34,785 nucleotides of DNA, from assembly GCA_009839405.1 (NCBI GenBank), contig VXPR01000550.1, positions 1 to 34,785 of the forward strand. The letters are read 5' to 3'. The stretch is from Gammaproteobacteria bacterium. Its GTDB lineage: Bacteria; Pseudomonadota; Gammaproteobacteria; Pseudomonadales; Azotimanducaceae. This document shows positions 7,472 to 15,908 of this stretch, one piece after another (the first letter of the stretch is position 1; every line of letters starts with the position of its first letter). Below the pieces are notes generated by a model. It saw only the letters and a list, made by a program, of their open reading frames with translations, had not been told where the DNA came from and searched no databases. A program made the position numbers and the translations under genes.

Positions 7472-8356
7472 ATGGGTCTTGCCTCCTACAACGCCTATCC
7501 CGATGTCGACAACCTCATGGCCGAGATCGACAAGTACGACCTCCACCAGCACATCGTGGAGCTTGAAGCCTATGGCATGACGGTGGTGCCGCCGGAGACG
7601 ATGCGGATTGCCGACGACTTCGTGGAGCGGCTCAGAGACGCCATCATCCGCACTTGCGAGAAGCGCAACGGGATAGAGATCGGCGACTACCGCACAGCGA
7701 ACGTGAAGCGGGAGCAGACGAGCAAGGGCTGGCACCTGTTGGAGGAGGACGAGGTGTTCGTCGAGGCGGCCATCAACCCGGTTAACCTCGCGCTGGTTCG
7801 GTGGCTGCTCGGGCAAAGCGCGGTCTTCTCCGGGCAGACCTGGATCATCAAGGGCCAGGGCTCGCCGGGCTTGGGGCTCCACAGCGACTCCCACGGCATC
7901 CCGCCGGGGGCCGGGCAGGTCGCGCACATGTGTAACGCCTCCTGGGTCTGCACGGACTATGCGGGGCAGGAAGACGGCCCGACGCTGTTCGTGCCGGGCA
8001 GCCATCACTACGGCCGGGCGACGCTGCCCCACGAGTCGGACCTCACCGACACGCCCTACAAGTTCGTGCCGCTCATCGCCAAGGCCGGCTCCCTCGCCAT
8101 CTGGAACGGCGCAACGTGGCACGCTTCCGCCGGCCGGACGAATCCGGGCCTCAGGGTGACGCTGGTGCAGAACTACATGCGCAGCTACATGCGCGTGCAG
8201 CACAACTACGAAGACACCTCGCCCCAACTCCTTGCCAAGTACCCGGAACTCGAACGCGTCATCGGCAAGGCGCTCTACCCCTACGAAGACCCGCAGGCAC
8301 CGGATTACACCCGCGTTGCGGGAATGATGCGCACGGGGACGGATCCGTTCGCGTAA
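7472..8356 (+). CDS. Phytanoyl-CoA dioxygenase (PhyH) family protein
   Basis: A 294-residue Fe(II)/2-oxoglutarate oxygenase. The facial triad is intact: H137-S-D139 (L-G-L-H-S-D-S-H) and H217 (A-T-W-H-A-S-A-G), with R228 placed to bind 2-oxoglutarate (G-L-R-V-T-L). The F-V-P-G-S-H segment at 173-178 is characteristic. It should hydroxylate an organic substrate in the cytoplasm; the substrate is unknown, as this family covers phytanoyl-CoA, ectoine and many secondary metabolites. It is transcribed alone, divergent from the AlbA_2 gene across about 107 bases and convergent with the transglutaminase gene. It is a useful in-window control for the second PhyH protein, which lacks the Asp ligand. 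Confidence 0.93.
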   Translation: MGLASYNAYPDVDNLMAEIDKYDLHQHIVELEAYGMTVVPPETMRIADDFVERLRDAIIRTCEKRNGIEIGDYRTANVKREQTSKGWHLLEEDEVFVEAAINPVNLALVRWLLGQSAVFSGQTWIIKGQGSPGLGLHSDSHGIPPGAGQVAHMCNASWVCTDYAGQEDGPTLFVPGSHHYGRATLPHESDLTDTPYKFVPLIAKAGSLAIWNGATWHASAGRTNPGLRVTLVQNYMRSYMRVQHNYEDTSPQLLAKYPELERVIGKALYPYEDPQAPDYTRVAGMMRTGTDPFA

Positions 8357-8387
8357 CCCAACGAGAACGCGCCGAGGCCGACTTCGG

Positions 8388-9842
8388 TCAAAGGCCCCTT
8401 GCCGGGGCCGGCGCCGCTGGCGCCATATGCTCGTCCCGCAATGCCTCCACGACGCGGAAGCGCACGTCGGACCAGTCGGCGAGTGTGCGGACAAAGTGCT
8501 CATCGGGAATGGGCAGATGGGTGGCATCGGCGCGTGTTTGCCCCCAGGTCGGGTCGAAGGCGTGCCAATGGCCGTCCACGGCGATTTCGTTCCAGGCGTG
8601 CGGCGCGAAGCCCTGTTGCTCAACGCTGTAGGCGATGCCGACGACTGTGCGCGCTGGCAGGCCGGCCGCGCGGGCCAGGGACGTGAGCACATCGGCGAAT
8701 TCGGAGCAGTCGCCAACGCGGTCTCGCAACGTGTCGTGAACGGTGCGCAAGGACACCTGCTCGCGATAGGAAAGGTGGCTGTGAACGAACAGCGTGAGGG
8801 CATTGGCGCGTTGCCGGGCATCGTCGAGTCCGGCGATTGCGCGCAGGGCAACCGCATGCACTTCGGCGGCATCGGCGGGATAGGTCAATGTTGCCTCGGT
8901 TCCGGCTTCGAGCTCGCGCTCCGTGGCGGGCCGAGTCCGTAGCGAGTCGCCGATCAGCCGCCTCTCTCCCCCGACCATTTCGGATTCGCCCGGCCAAGGC
9001 AACGCCTCGCTCGCGGCCAGCACGAGGCGCGTCAACTCGTCCGGGCGATCGATGCCCGGTGTTGCCGGCGCGAGCCACCACCCGGCGGCAAACGGCGAGG
9101 CGCCCACGCCTTCCGCATCGCGCCACGCGAGCGCCATGTCGGCACTGGCCACGCGATCAATGGTGAAGAGCGGCGGCAAGGCTAGTCCCTCGGGCACCAG
9201 ATCTGCATCCAGGCGGATGCGGGTCTCGTCCAGCCGACCGTCTCGGCCGACAACGACACTGCCGCCGGAGGCAGCGCCGGGTTCATGTACACGCCAGACC
9301 GTGCGCCGCAGCGCCAGCCGGTCGAAATCCACCGACTGCACCGCGTGCGTTTGCCCAGGCCGCCTAGGGGCTGCCTGCAGCCAGCGTTCGAGCGCGAGAT
9401 AGCCCGCAAGATCGAAGTCGAAGTCGGCCACGGTTTCCCGCACCGCGCCGTCCTCTTCGATCCTTGCAACGCCATCCGCCAAGTACACCGTCGCCTTCGC
9501 CGTGCCGCCCGCGAACCTCGCGTGTCTGGCAAGCACAAGCCGGTGTGGAGGCGCGGCGCCGAAAACCAGTTCGTCCTCCATGCGCGTCGCTGGCGCGGCA
9601 GCCAGCGCAAACTCCAACTCGCTGTAGAAGCGAAAGCCCTCCCGCGTGTGCTCGGCAACGGTGCGGTAGTGCCCCACTGGGCGATGCCGCAATTGCACCG
9701 CATACCATCGTTCGCCAGCCATGCGGACCGCGAGGAGGCCCTCGGGCGTCGTCGGCAACGCCGCCGAAGGCAAGAGCCACCACGCTCCCCCCGTCACGCC
9801 GACAAGCAAGAGCGCGACGCCGACGCCGATTCGTACCCTCAT
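8388..9842 (-). CDS. Membrane-anchored transglutaminase-like domain protein
   Basis: A 484-residue protein with an N-terminal hydrophobic segment (about residues 5-27, a signal anchor), a long middle region of unknown function and a C-terminal transglutaminase-like/protease-like domain. The papain-type triad is clear: C379 (G-D-C-S-E-F), H415 (P-H-A-W-N-E) and D430 (A-F-D-P-T-W-G). Bacterial members are thought to act as proteases or amidases rather than cross-linkers. The catalytic domain should face the periplasm. It is divergent from glnS across about 119 bases and convergent with the PhyH gene. A GGCCCC-TTGCC-GGGGCC hairpin at 8393-8409 overlaps its 3' end. Confidence 0.9.
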   Translation of the reverse strand: MRVRIGVGVALLLVGVTGGAWWLLPSAALPTTPEGLLAVRMAGERWYAVQLRHRPVGHYRTVAEHTREGFRFYSELEFALAAAPATRMEDELVFGAAPPHRLVLARHARFAGGTAKATVYLADGVARIEEDGAVRETVADFDFDLAGYLALERWLQAAPRRPGQTHAVQSVDFDRLALRRTVWRVHEPGAASGGSVVVGRDGRLDETRIRLDADLVPEGLALPPLFTIDRVASADMALAWRDAEGVGASPFAAGWWLAPATPGIDRPDELTRLVLAASEALPWPGESEMVGGERRLIGDSLRTRPATERELEAGTEATLTYPADAAEVHAVALRAIAGLDDARQRANALTLFVHSHLSYREQVSLRTVHDTLRDRVGDCSEFADVLTSLARAAGLPARTVVGIAYSVEQQGFAPHAWNEIAVDGHWHAFDPTWGQTRADATHLPIPDEHFVRTLADWSDVRFRVVEALRDEHMAPAAPAPARGL

Positions 9843-9961
9843 AGGGCCATGTTAGTCGCTGTGGCAGTCCTTCCGCCTTAGGTCCTGGTTCCGCCAAGCG
9901 GAGTCCAAGCCGCCCCACCACGCCGGCTACAATGCCGCCTTTTGCCCCCTGCCAGCTTGCC

Positions 9962-11623
9962 ATGTCGGACGATCTTCGCGACTTCATCCGCAACCGGATA
10001 CGCGCCGATGTGGCCGCGGGGCGGTTGCCGCATGGCGTTGTGACGCGGTTTCCGCCGGAGCCGAACGGCTATCTGCACATCGGTCATGCCAAGTCGATAT
10101 GCCTCAACTTTGGTGTGGCGGAAGAGTTCGACGGGCGTACTTTCCTTCGTTTCGATGACACCAACCCGTTGAGGGAAGGCGAGGAGTTCGTCGAGGCGAT
10201 CCGGCGGGACGTGGAGTGGCTCGGCTTTCATTGGACGGGCGAACCGACCTTTGCCTCCGACTACTTCCCCCAGCTCTACCACTTTGCCGAGCAGTTGATC
10301 GAGCGCGGAAAGGCGTACGTCTGCAGCCTTACTGCGGAGGAGATACGCGCGAGCCGCGGCACGCTCACCGAACCCGGCACGCCAAGCCCCTACCGCGACC
10401 GCCCGGCCGACGAGAGCCTGGACCTGTTCCGGCGCATGAAAGCTGGCGAGTTCCAGGGCGGCGCCCACGTGCTCCGCGCCCGCATCGACCCGGCCTCGCC
10501 GAACGTCAACATGCGCGATCCAGTCCTCTATCGCATCCGCCATGCCACCCATCACCGCACCGGCGATGACTGGTGCATCTATCCGATGTATGACTTCACC
10601 CACTGCATCTGCGACGCCCTCGAGGGCATCTCCCACTCCCTTTGCACGCTGGAGTTCGAGGATCACCGACCGCTCTACGACTGGGTGCTCGACAACATCG
10701 ACATGAACTACCACCCGCCGCAAATCGAGTTCTCGCGCCTGGGGCTGCCCTTTACCGTGATGTCCAAGCGGCAGTTGACGACGCTCGTCGCCAACGGCCA
10801 CGTCTCGGGTTGGGACGATCCCCGCATGCCCACCTTGGCGGGCCTGCGCCGCCGCGGCTATCGACCGGAGGCCATCCGCGAGTTCTGCCGCCGCATTGGC
10901 GTCAGCAAGGCCGACAACCTGGTGGAGGTGGAGTTTCTCGAGTTCTGCGTCCGCAACGATCTCGAAAGCACGGCCCCACGGGCAATGGCTGTGCTGAATC
11001 CGCTCCCGGTCACACTCACCAACTACGACGGTGAAGGCGAGACACTCACCGGCCCGTGGCACCCGCAGCAGGCCGCCATGGGGCAACGTGACATGACCTT
11101 CTCGCGCGACCTTTACATCGAACGAGAGGATTTCAGCGACAACCCGCCGCGCAAGTATCGGCGCCTGGTGCCCGGCGGCATGGTGCGCTTGCGCTACGGC
11201 TACATCATCGAGTGTGAAGAGGTCGTGCGCGACTCCGCCGGGGAGGTATCGGAGCTACGCTGCCGCTACGTGCCCGAATCCAAGAGCGGCAGCGACACCA
11301 GCGGGCTGAAGCCCAAGGGCGTGATCCATTGGGTGGATGCCAACGCCGCGATCGCCGCCGAGGTGCGCAACTTCGACCGTCTGTTCCGCGTCCCGGCCCC
11401 TGCCGGTGACAATCTCGCGGGCGACCTGAACCCAAACTCGCTGCACACCGACCACGGCTTCATCGAACCTGCCATCGCCGCCTCCCCCGAAACCCGCTTC
11501 CAGTTCGAGCGCACCGGCTATTTCGTCAAGGACAGCGAGCTGCACCACCCCGAACGCCCGGTCTTCAACCGCATCGTCTCCCTGCGCGACAGCTGGAAGC
11601 CCAAGGCACAAGGGCAGGACTAA
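9962..11623 (+). CDS. glnS: Glutaminyl-tRNA synthetase
   Basis: A 553-residue class I aminoacyl-tRNA synthetase that charges tRNA-Gln directly with glutamine. The HIGH motif is at 39-42 after P-P-E-P-N-G-Y-L, and the KMSKS equivalent is V-M-S-K-R at 266-270. Length and layout match E. coli-type GlnS, including the C-terminal beta-barrel anticodon-binding part. Ten extra codons are open upstream, but M-S-D-D-L-R-D-F-I is the usual start. Possessing GlnS, rather than relying only on GatCAB amidation, is typical of gamma- and betaproteobacteria. Its stop is three bases before the CoA-transferase gene, so the two are probably cotranscribed. Confidence 0.97.
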   Translation: MSDDLRDFIRNRIRADVAAGRLPHGVVTRFPPEPNGYLHIGHAKSICLNFGVAEEFDGRTFLRFDDTNPLREGEEFVEAIRRDVEWLGFHWTGEPTFASDYFPQLYHFAEQLIERGKAYVCSLTAEEIRASRGTLTEPGTPSPYRDRPADESLDLFRRMKAGEFQGGAHVLRARIDPASPNVNMRDPVLYRIRHATHHRTGDDWCIYPMYDFTHCICDALEGISHSLCTLEFEDHRPLYDWVLDNIDMNYHPPQIEFSRLGLPFTVMSKRQLTTLVANGHVSGWDDPRMPTLAGLRRRGYRPEAIREFCRRIGVSKADNLVEVEFLEFCVRNDLESTAPRAMAVLNPLPVTLTNYDGEGETLTGPWHPQQAAMGQRDMTFSRDLYIEREDFSDNPPRKYRRLVPGGMVRLRYGYIIECEEVVRDSAGEVSELRCRYVPESKSGSDTSGLKPKGVIHWVDANAAIAAEVRNFDRLFRVPAPAGDNLAGDLNPNSLHTDHGFIEPAIAASPETRFQFERTGYFVKDSELHHPERPVFNRIVSLRDSWKPKAQGQD

Positions 11624-11626
11624 GCG

Positions 11627-12823
11627 ATGGCCAAGTCCGATAGCAAGGGCCCGCTTGCAGACCTGCGCGTCATCGAACTCGGCACCCTCATCGCCGGCCC
11701 GTTCTGCGGCCAGCTCCTCGGAGACATGGGTGCCGAGGTCATCAAGGTCGAAGCCCCAGGCGTCGGCGACCCGATGCGGTCTTGGGGCCGTGGACTGCCG
11801 GTCTGGTGGCCGGTGATCGGGCGCAACAAGAAATCCGTGACGCTGAACCTGCGCGACGAACGCGGCCAGGACATCCTCCGGGAGTTGGTGCAACGCGCCG
11901 ACGTGGTGGTGGAGAACTTCCGCCCCGGCACATTGGAGAAATGGGGGCTCGGTTACGACCAACTCGCTGCCGTGAATCCGCGCCTGGTCATGGCGCGGGT
12001 TTCCGGCTTCGGTCAGAGCGGCCCCTATTCACGTCGCGCCGGCTACGGTTCCATCGGCGAGGCCATGGGCGGCATCCGCTACCTCGCCGGCGACCCGGAC
12101 CGGCCACCGAGCCGCGTGGGTCTTTCCATCGGCGACTCCCTCGCGGCCACCTTCGCCTGTGTCGGTACCCTGGCGGCGCTGCACGAGCTGGAACGCAGCG
12201 GTCGTGGCCAGATGGTGGACTCCGCCATCTACGAGGCGGTGCTGGCGGTGATGGAATCCACCATTCCGGAATACACCGAAGGCGGGCTCATCCGCGAACG
12301 CAGCGGCGCCATCCTGCCCAAGACGGCGCCCTCCAACGTTTATCCGAGCGCCGACGGCGAGGACATCGTCATGGGCGCAAACCAAGACTCGGTGTTCGCC
12401 CGCCTTGCCGAGGCGATGGGCGAGCCAGAGCTGGCAAAGGACGCACGCTACGCCGATCACGTCGCCCGTGGCGAACATCAAGCGGAGCTCGACGAGCGCA
12501 TCGCCGCCTGGACCTGCACCCTCCCCGCCGACGAACTGTTGGCGACGCTTGAAGCCAAGGGCGTTCCCGCGGGCCGCATCTACCGGGCCCCGGAAATGCT
12601 GGCCGATCCACACATCCGCGCCCGCGAGGCAATCGTCGAAGTGGGGCACCGGCTGTTCCCGGGACTCAAGATGCAGAACGTCTTTCCCAAGCTTTCGCGC
12701 ACCCAGGGGACGGTGCGCTGGCCCGGGCCAGAACTCGGCGAGCACAATGCCGAGGTGTACGTTGGGCTGCTGGGCCTCGGCGAAGGCGAGTTGGCAACGC
12801 TGGCCGATGCCGGCGTCGTCTGA
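11627..12823 (+). CDS. CaiB/BaiF-type family III CoA-transferase
   Basis: A 398-residue family III CoA-transferase, which moves CoA between carboxylic acids through an aspartyl-CoA thioester. The N-terminal V-I-E-L-G-T-L-I-A-G-P-F and G-A-E-V-I-K-V-E motifs are clear, and the catalytic aspartate is D170 in S-I-G-D-S-L, close to D169 of formyl-CoA:oxalate transferase. Later hallmarks include the G-V-P-A-G block near 310. The acid substrate is not predictable; relatives act on succinate, carnitine, bile acids, mesaconate and others. Placement directly behind glnS is unusual and probably reflects chance operon fusion. Confidence 0.93.
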   Translation: MAKSDSKGPLADLRVIELGTLIAGPFCGQLLGDMGAEVIKVEAPGVGDPMRSWGRGLPVWWPVIGRNKKSVTLNLRDERGQDILRELVQRADVVVENFRPGTLEKWGLGYDQLAAVNPRLVMARVSGFGQSGPYSRRAGYGSIGEAMGGIRYLAGDPDRPPSRVGLSIGDSLAATFACVGTLAALHELERSGRGQMVDSAIYEAVLAVMESTIPEYTEGGLIRERSGAILPKTAPSNVYPSADGEDIVMGANQDSVFARLAEAMGEPELAKDARYADHVARGEHQAELDERIAAWTCTLPADELLATLEAKGVPAGRIYRAPEMLADPHIRAREAIVEVGHRLFPGLKMQNVFPKLSRTQGTVRWPGPELGEHNAEVYVGLLGLGEGELATLADAGVV

Positions 12824-12860
12824 TCGCGCTGCGTCTGCCTTCGGCGGAACGCACGAATCC

Positions 12861-13754
12861 GTGAATCGGGACGACGTCCTGGCTGCGGCGCGGCGAATCG
12901 CAGGGCGGGTGCATCGCACGCCGGTTCTCACGAGCCGCACCCTCGACGCAGAACTCGGCGCCAAGCTCTTCTTCAAGTGCGAGAACCTGCAACGGACGGG
13001 CGCCTTCAAGATTCGCGGCGCCACGAACGCGGTGCGCCAATTGCCACGCCACGTGCAGGCCGTGGCCACGCATTCCTCCGGTAATCACGGCGCAGCTCTT
13101 GCCCTTGCCGCCCGGGAGGCTGGCCTCCAAGCGTTCATCGTCGTGCCAAGTGACGCCCGCACGTCCAAGCGCGCCTCCATCGCACGCTACGGCGCCACCG
13201 TGGTGGAGTGCGAACCCACGCTCGCGGCCCGCGCCGCCACGCTTGAACAGGTGGTGCAGGACACCGGCGCGACTTTCGTGCCACCGTACGACCACCCCCA
13301 CATCATCGCCGGCGCCGGCACCGCAGCGCTCGAACTGCTTGCGGATTGCGGACCACTAGATCAGATTTGGGCACCGGTAGGCGGTGGCGGTCTTGCCGCC
13401 GGCACGGCACTCGCTGCGGACGCCAGCGAAGTGATCCTTGCCGAACCGGAACTCGCCCGCGACGCCAAGGACTCGCTGGAAGCCGGAGAACTCCGACCCG
13501 CCCTGCCTCCACGAACCATAGCCGATGGCCTGCGCACGGGCCTAGGCACCCTCAACTTCGACATCCTGCAACGTAATGGCTGCCGCGCCCTGCTCGCATC
13601 CGAGTCCTCCATCGAGCACTGGACGGAGCGCATCGCACAGATCATGAAGCTCGTCGTCGAGCCCTCCGCCGCCACGACTCTGGCCAGCATGGCCGACAAC
13701 CCCGGCGTAGTGTCGGGCCGGGTGGGGATGCTCCTCAGCGGCGGCAACCTCTGA
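12861..13754 (+). CDS. Threonine/serine dehydratase-like PLP enzyme
   Basis: A fold type II pyridoxal-phosphate protein of about 297 residues related to threonine dehydratase and serine racemase. With the chosen GTG start, the PLP lysine is K50 (G-A-F-K-I-R-G-A). The cofactor-binding S-S-G-N-H-G-A-A-L-A, the glycine-rich P-V-G-G-G-G-L-A-A-G loop and the terminal L-S-G-G-N segment are all present. It lacks a C-terminal ACT regulatory domain, so it resembles the short catabolic or racemase forms. The start is uncertain: GTG at 12861 gives the usual N-terminal length, whereas an in-frame ATG at 12807 would overlap the CoA-transferase gene. Neither has a strong ribosome binding site. Confidence 0.88.
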   Translation: MNRDDVLAAARRIAGRVHRTPVLTSRTLDAELGAKLFFKCENLQRTGAFKIRGATNAVRQLPRHVQAVATHSSGNHGAALALAAREAGLQAFIVVPSDARTSKRASIARYGATVVECEPTLAARAATLEQVVQDTGATFVPPYDHPHIIAGAGTAALELLADCGPLDQIWAPVGGGGLAAGTALAADASEVILAEPELARDAKDSLEAGELRPALPPRTIADGLRTGLGTLNFDILQRNGCRALLASESSIEHWTERIAQIMKLVVEPSAATTLASMADNPGVVSGRVGMLLSGGNL

Positions 13755-13887
13755 CTGAGCCGTTCCGTCTCTGGTGGCCGCGATCCATGTCGCCGAGCAT
13801 GGAACGCGACTTGCGGCGCTTCCTGAAGGCGCACGGGCGGGTAAATCGGGGTATGGTTTGTGCCTTTCGTGCCGACGGGGCGAGGAC

Positions 13888-14820
13888 ATGACCGCGACAA
13901 TGGTGGAGGGCCTGGTGCAGCCGCCCTGCGACACTTCCATGTTGGGAGTGGTGAAGGGCGCGATGGATCACTTGGGCGTCGAAAGCAGCTTGGCCGAGAC
14001 GTTCTTCCTCTCGGGCCATGCTTTCCTCATCAACATCCACGATGAGATCTGCCCGAGCGGACCGTATGTGTGGAACTGGGATGAGTTCTTCCGCCTGCTG
14101 CCCAACGTCGGCATCCGCATGACCGAGCTGGCGATGCTCATGCCCGCAGCCAGCGCTCCGGAGCGTTCCGAGGTGGAGGCGCAGGTGCGCGCGGCGATGG
14201 CCGAGGGAGCCGTCTGCTCGCTGGTGCACCTCGATCACCAGTTGGTTCTTGGCCACGACGACGAAGGATTCGTGCTGGCGCAGCCCTGGCCGGGAATGGA
14301 AAGCACCCCGGCACGGCTCACCTACGGCACGTGGGCAGAGTGTCAGAACGGCCCACCCGTCGGGTTCTTCCGGCTCGATGCGTGCGAGCCGCCGTCGGCA
14401 CAGCCCGCCCTGGATGCGCTCGCCTACGCCGTCGATCTCTGGGAACACCCGGAACGACACACACACGCGCCCTACGCGGTGGGCGACGGCGCCTATGCCA
14501 AGTGGCTGGCCGCCATCGACCAAGGCCCCAAGGACGCGCATGGGAACTGGTGGAACGCCTCGGTCTGGGCCGAATGCCGGCAACACGCCGCCGGCCACTT
14601 CGCCTCTCTCGCCAGTGCGGCCAATGGCGAAAGCCCTATCTCGCCCGAAGATGCCCGTTGGTTGGCAGACCGGTATCAGAAGCTCACGCACCTCTTCCGG
14701 CTGGCGTCGGATCGAGAGTCGTCAGCCGCCGAAAAACGCGCTCACATTGCCGAAGCACGGGAGTTGGATCGCGCCTGCATGCAGCGCATTGCCGCACAAA
14801 TCGAGGACGCGGTGGCGTGA
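13888..14820 (+). CDS. Uncharacterised protein with a possible cysteine-protease-like (BtrH-N/C39-like) fold
   Basis: A 310-residue protein I do not recognise with certainty. The first half has Cys14 in P-P-C-D-T-S-M-L-G followed by an amphipathic helix, then S-G-H-A-F-L-I-N-I near 42-50, and a histidine segment H-L-D-H-Q-L-V-L-G-H-D-D-E-G at 114-127 leading to V-L-A-Q-P-W-P. A Cys-helix followed much later by His-strand-D-x-x-G is how papain-like C39 and BtrH-N domains look, so an acyl-transfer or amidase role is possible but unproven. The second half is helical. ATG at 13888 follows GAGG closely. Its stop overlaps the desaturase GTG (GTGA), strongly linking the two genes. Confidence 0.7.
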   Translation: MTATMVEGLVQPPCDTSMLGVVKGAMDHLGVESSLAETFFLSGHAFLINIHDEICPSGPYVWNWDEFFRLLPNVGIRMTELAMLMPAASAPERSEVEAQVRAAMAEGAVCSLVHLDHQLVLGHDDEGFVLAQPWPGMESTPARLTYGTWAECQNGPPVGFFRLDACEPPSAQPALDALAYAVDLWEHPERHTHAPYAVGDGAYAKWLAAIDQGPKDAHGNWWNASVWAECRQHAAGHFASLASAANGESPISPEDARWLADRYQKLTHLFRLASDRESSAAEKRAHIAEARELDRACMQRIAAQIEDAVA

Positions 14821-15884
14821 GCGGCACGCACAGCTTCGATCCCGACTTCCGCATCGACTGGTATCGCAGCCCCATCGACCGGGAAGTCCTGACGGAACTC
14901 ATGCAGCGCAACGACCTGCGCGGTTGGCTGCAGACCATCTGCCACTTGGGGCTTTTCTTCGTCACCGCCGCCCTGGCAACCCTCGCCTATCTCAACATCG
15001 ATGCCTCGAACTGGCCTTGGGCCCTTCCGCTTCTGATCGTCGCCCTCTTCGCCCACGGCACCATCGGCCCCTTCATGGGGTTGATTGCCGTCCACGAGTT
15101 GCAGCACCGCACCGTGTTCCGCTCGCGACGCCTCAACGCCTTATTCGAGAAGGTGTACGCCTTCATTAGCTGGTCGGACTACATCTGGTATCAGGAAAGC
15201 CATGCAATCCACCATCAAGCCACCTGCCATGCGGCGCACGATGGCGAAGTGCTCCTGCCGGTGCGCTTCAGCCTGCGCCGCTGGCGGGTGTGGCTGGGGC
15301 TCTTGGCCTGGAATCCACGCGCCACCTGGCAGCGGCTGAAGCTCGTCTGGCGCCATGCGCGCGGCGAGGTGCGTGGCGACTGGTATGGCCACGTGTTGCC
15401 GGAGTCGGACCAGGCACTTCGCCGCCGCCACCGCAACTGGGCCCGAACGCTGCTCATAGGCCACGGCGTTCTGGCGCTGGCGTTCATCCTCACCGGCAAC
15501 TGGTTCCTGATCGTGGTGTTCACCATCGGCACCCAATACTGCGGCTGGCTCGGATTCCTCTGCGGCGTGCCGCAGCACTATGGACTCAATTCCGACATCC
15601 CCGACTTCCGCATGAACACCCGCACCTTCACCTGCTCCTGGCTGCCGGCGTTCTACTACTGGAACATGCAATATCACCTGGAACACCACATGTATCCCGC
15701 AGTGCCCTTCTACAACCTGCCGAAGCTGCGCAAGGCGATCGAACAGGACCTGCCGCCGGCAACCCACGGCCTGCTCGCCACCTGGCGCGAGATGCTCGCG
15801 CTGCGCAGGAACTTCCTTGCCGATCCGAGCTACCGCTACGCGCCGGCCATACCGAGGCCCAGCGCCTCGATGAACCCCGCCTGA
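14817..15884 (+). CDS. Membrane fatty acid desaturase
   Basis: A 355-residue integral membrane di-iron desaturase/hydroxylase. The histidine boxes are H-E-L-Q-H at 93-97, H-A-I-H-H at 129-133 and H-L-E-H-H at 287-291, with an additional His near 254 (P-Q-H-Y-G). Hydrophobic segments at about 39-58, 69-92, 213-225 and 229-250 suit four membrane spans. It should insert a double bond or hydroxyl into a fatty-acyl or related alkyl chain. Translation starts at a GTG overlapping the previous stop (GTGA); the long open frame upstream of this is a shadow of the preceding gene. It is followed after 24 bases by CYP153, suggesting joint action on one lipid substrate. Confidence 0.92.
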   Translation: MSGTHSFDPDFRIDWYRSPIDREVLTELMQRNDLRGWLQTICHLGLFFVTAALATLAYLNIDASNWPWALPLLIVALFAHGTIGPFMGLIAVHELQHRTVFRSRRLNALFEKVYAFISWSDYIWYQESHAIHHQATCHAAHDGEVLLPVRFSLRRWRVWLGLLAWNPRATWQRLKLVWRHARGEVRGDWYGHVLPESDQALRRRHRNWARTLLIGHGVLALAFILTGNWFLIVVFTIGTQYCGWLGFLCGVPQHYGLNSDIPDFRMNTRTFTCSWLPAFYYWNMQYHLEHHMYPAVPFYNLPKLRKAIEQDLPPATHGLLATWREMLALRRNFLADPSYRYAPAIPRPSASMNPA

Positions 15885-15908
15885 GCGATCACCAGCAAGG
15901 AGTCAGCC

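Noticed and set aside
8393..8409. Intrinsic terminator at the end of the transglutaminase gene
   Set aside because: The hairpin has six G/C pairs but lies inside the coding end and is followed by only three T bases.
7361..8872. 503-codon minus-strand frame across the PhyH gene
   Set aside because: It spans the antisense of PhyH and the wrong frame of the transglutaminase gene, both of which are well supported.
9878..11086. 402-codon minus-strand frame opposite glnS
   Set aside because: Composition follows the codon bias of glnS on the other strand; no family motif, and glnS is certain.
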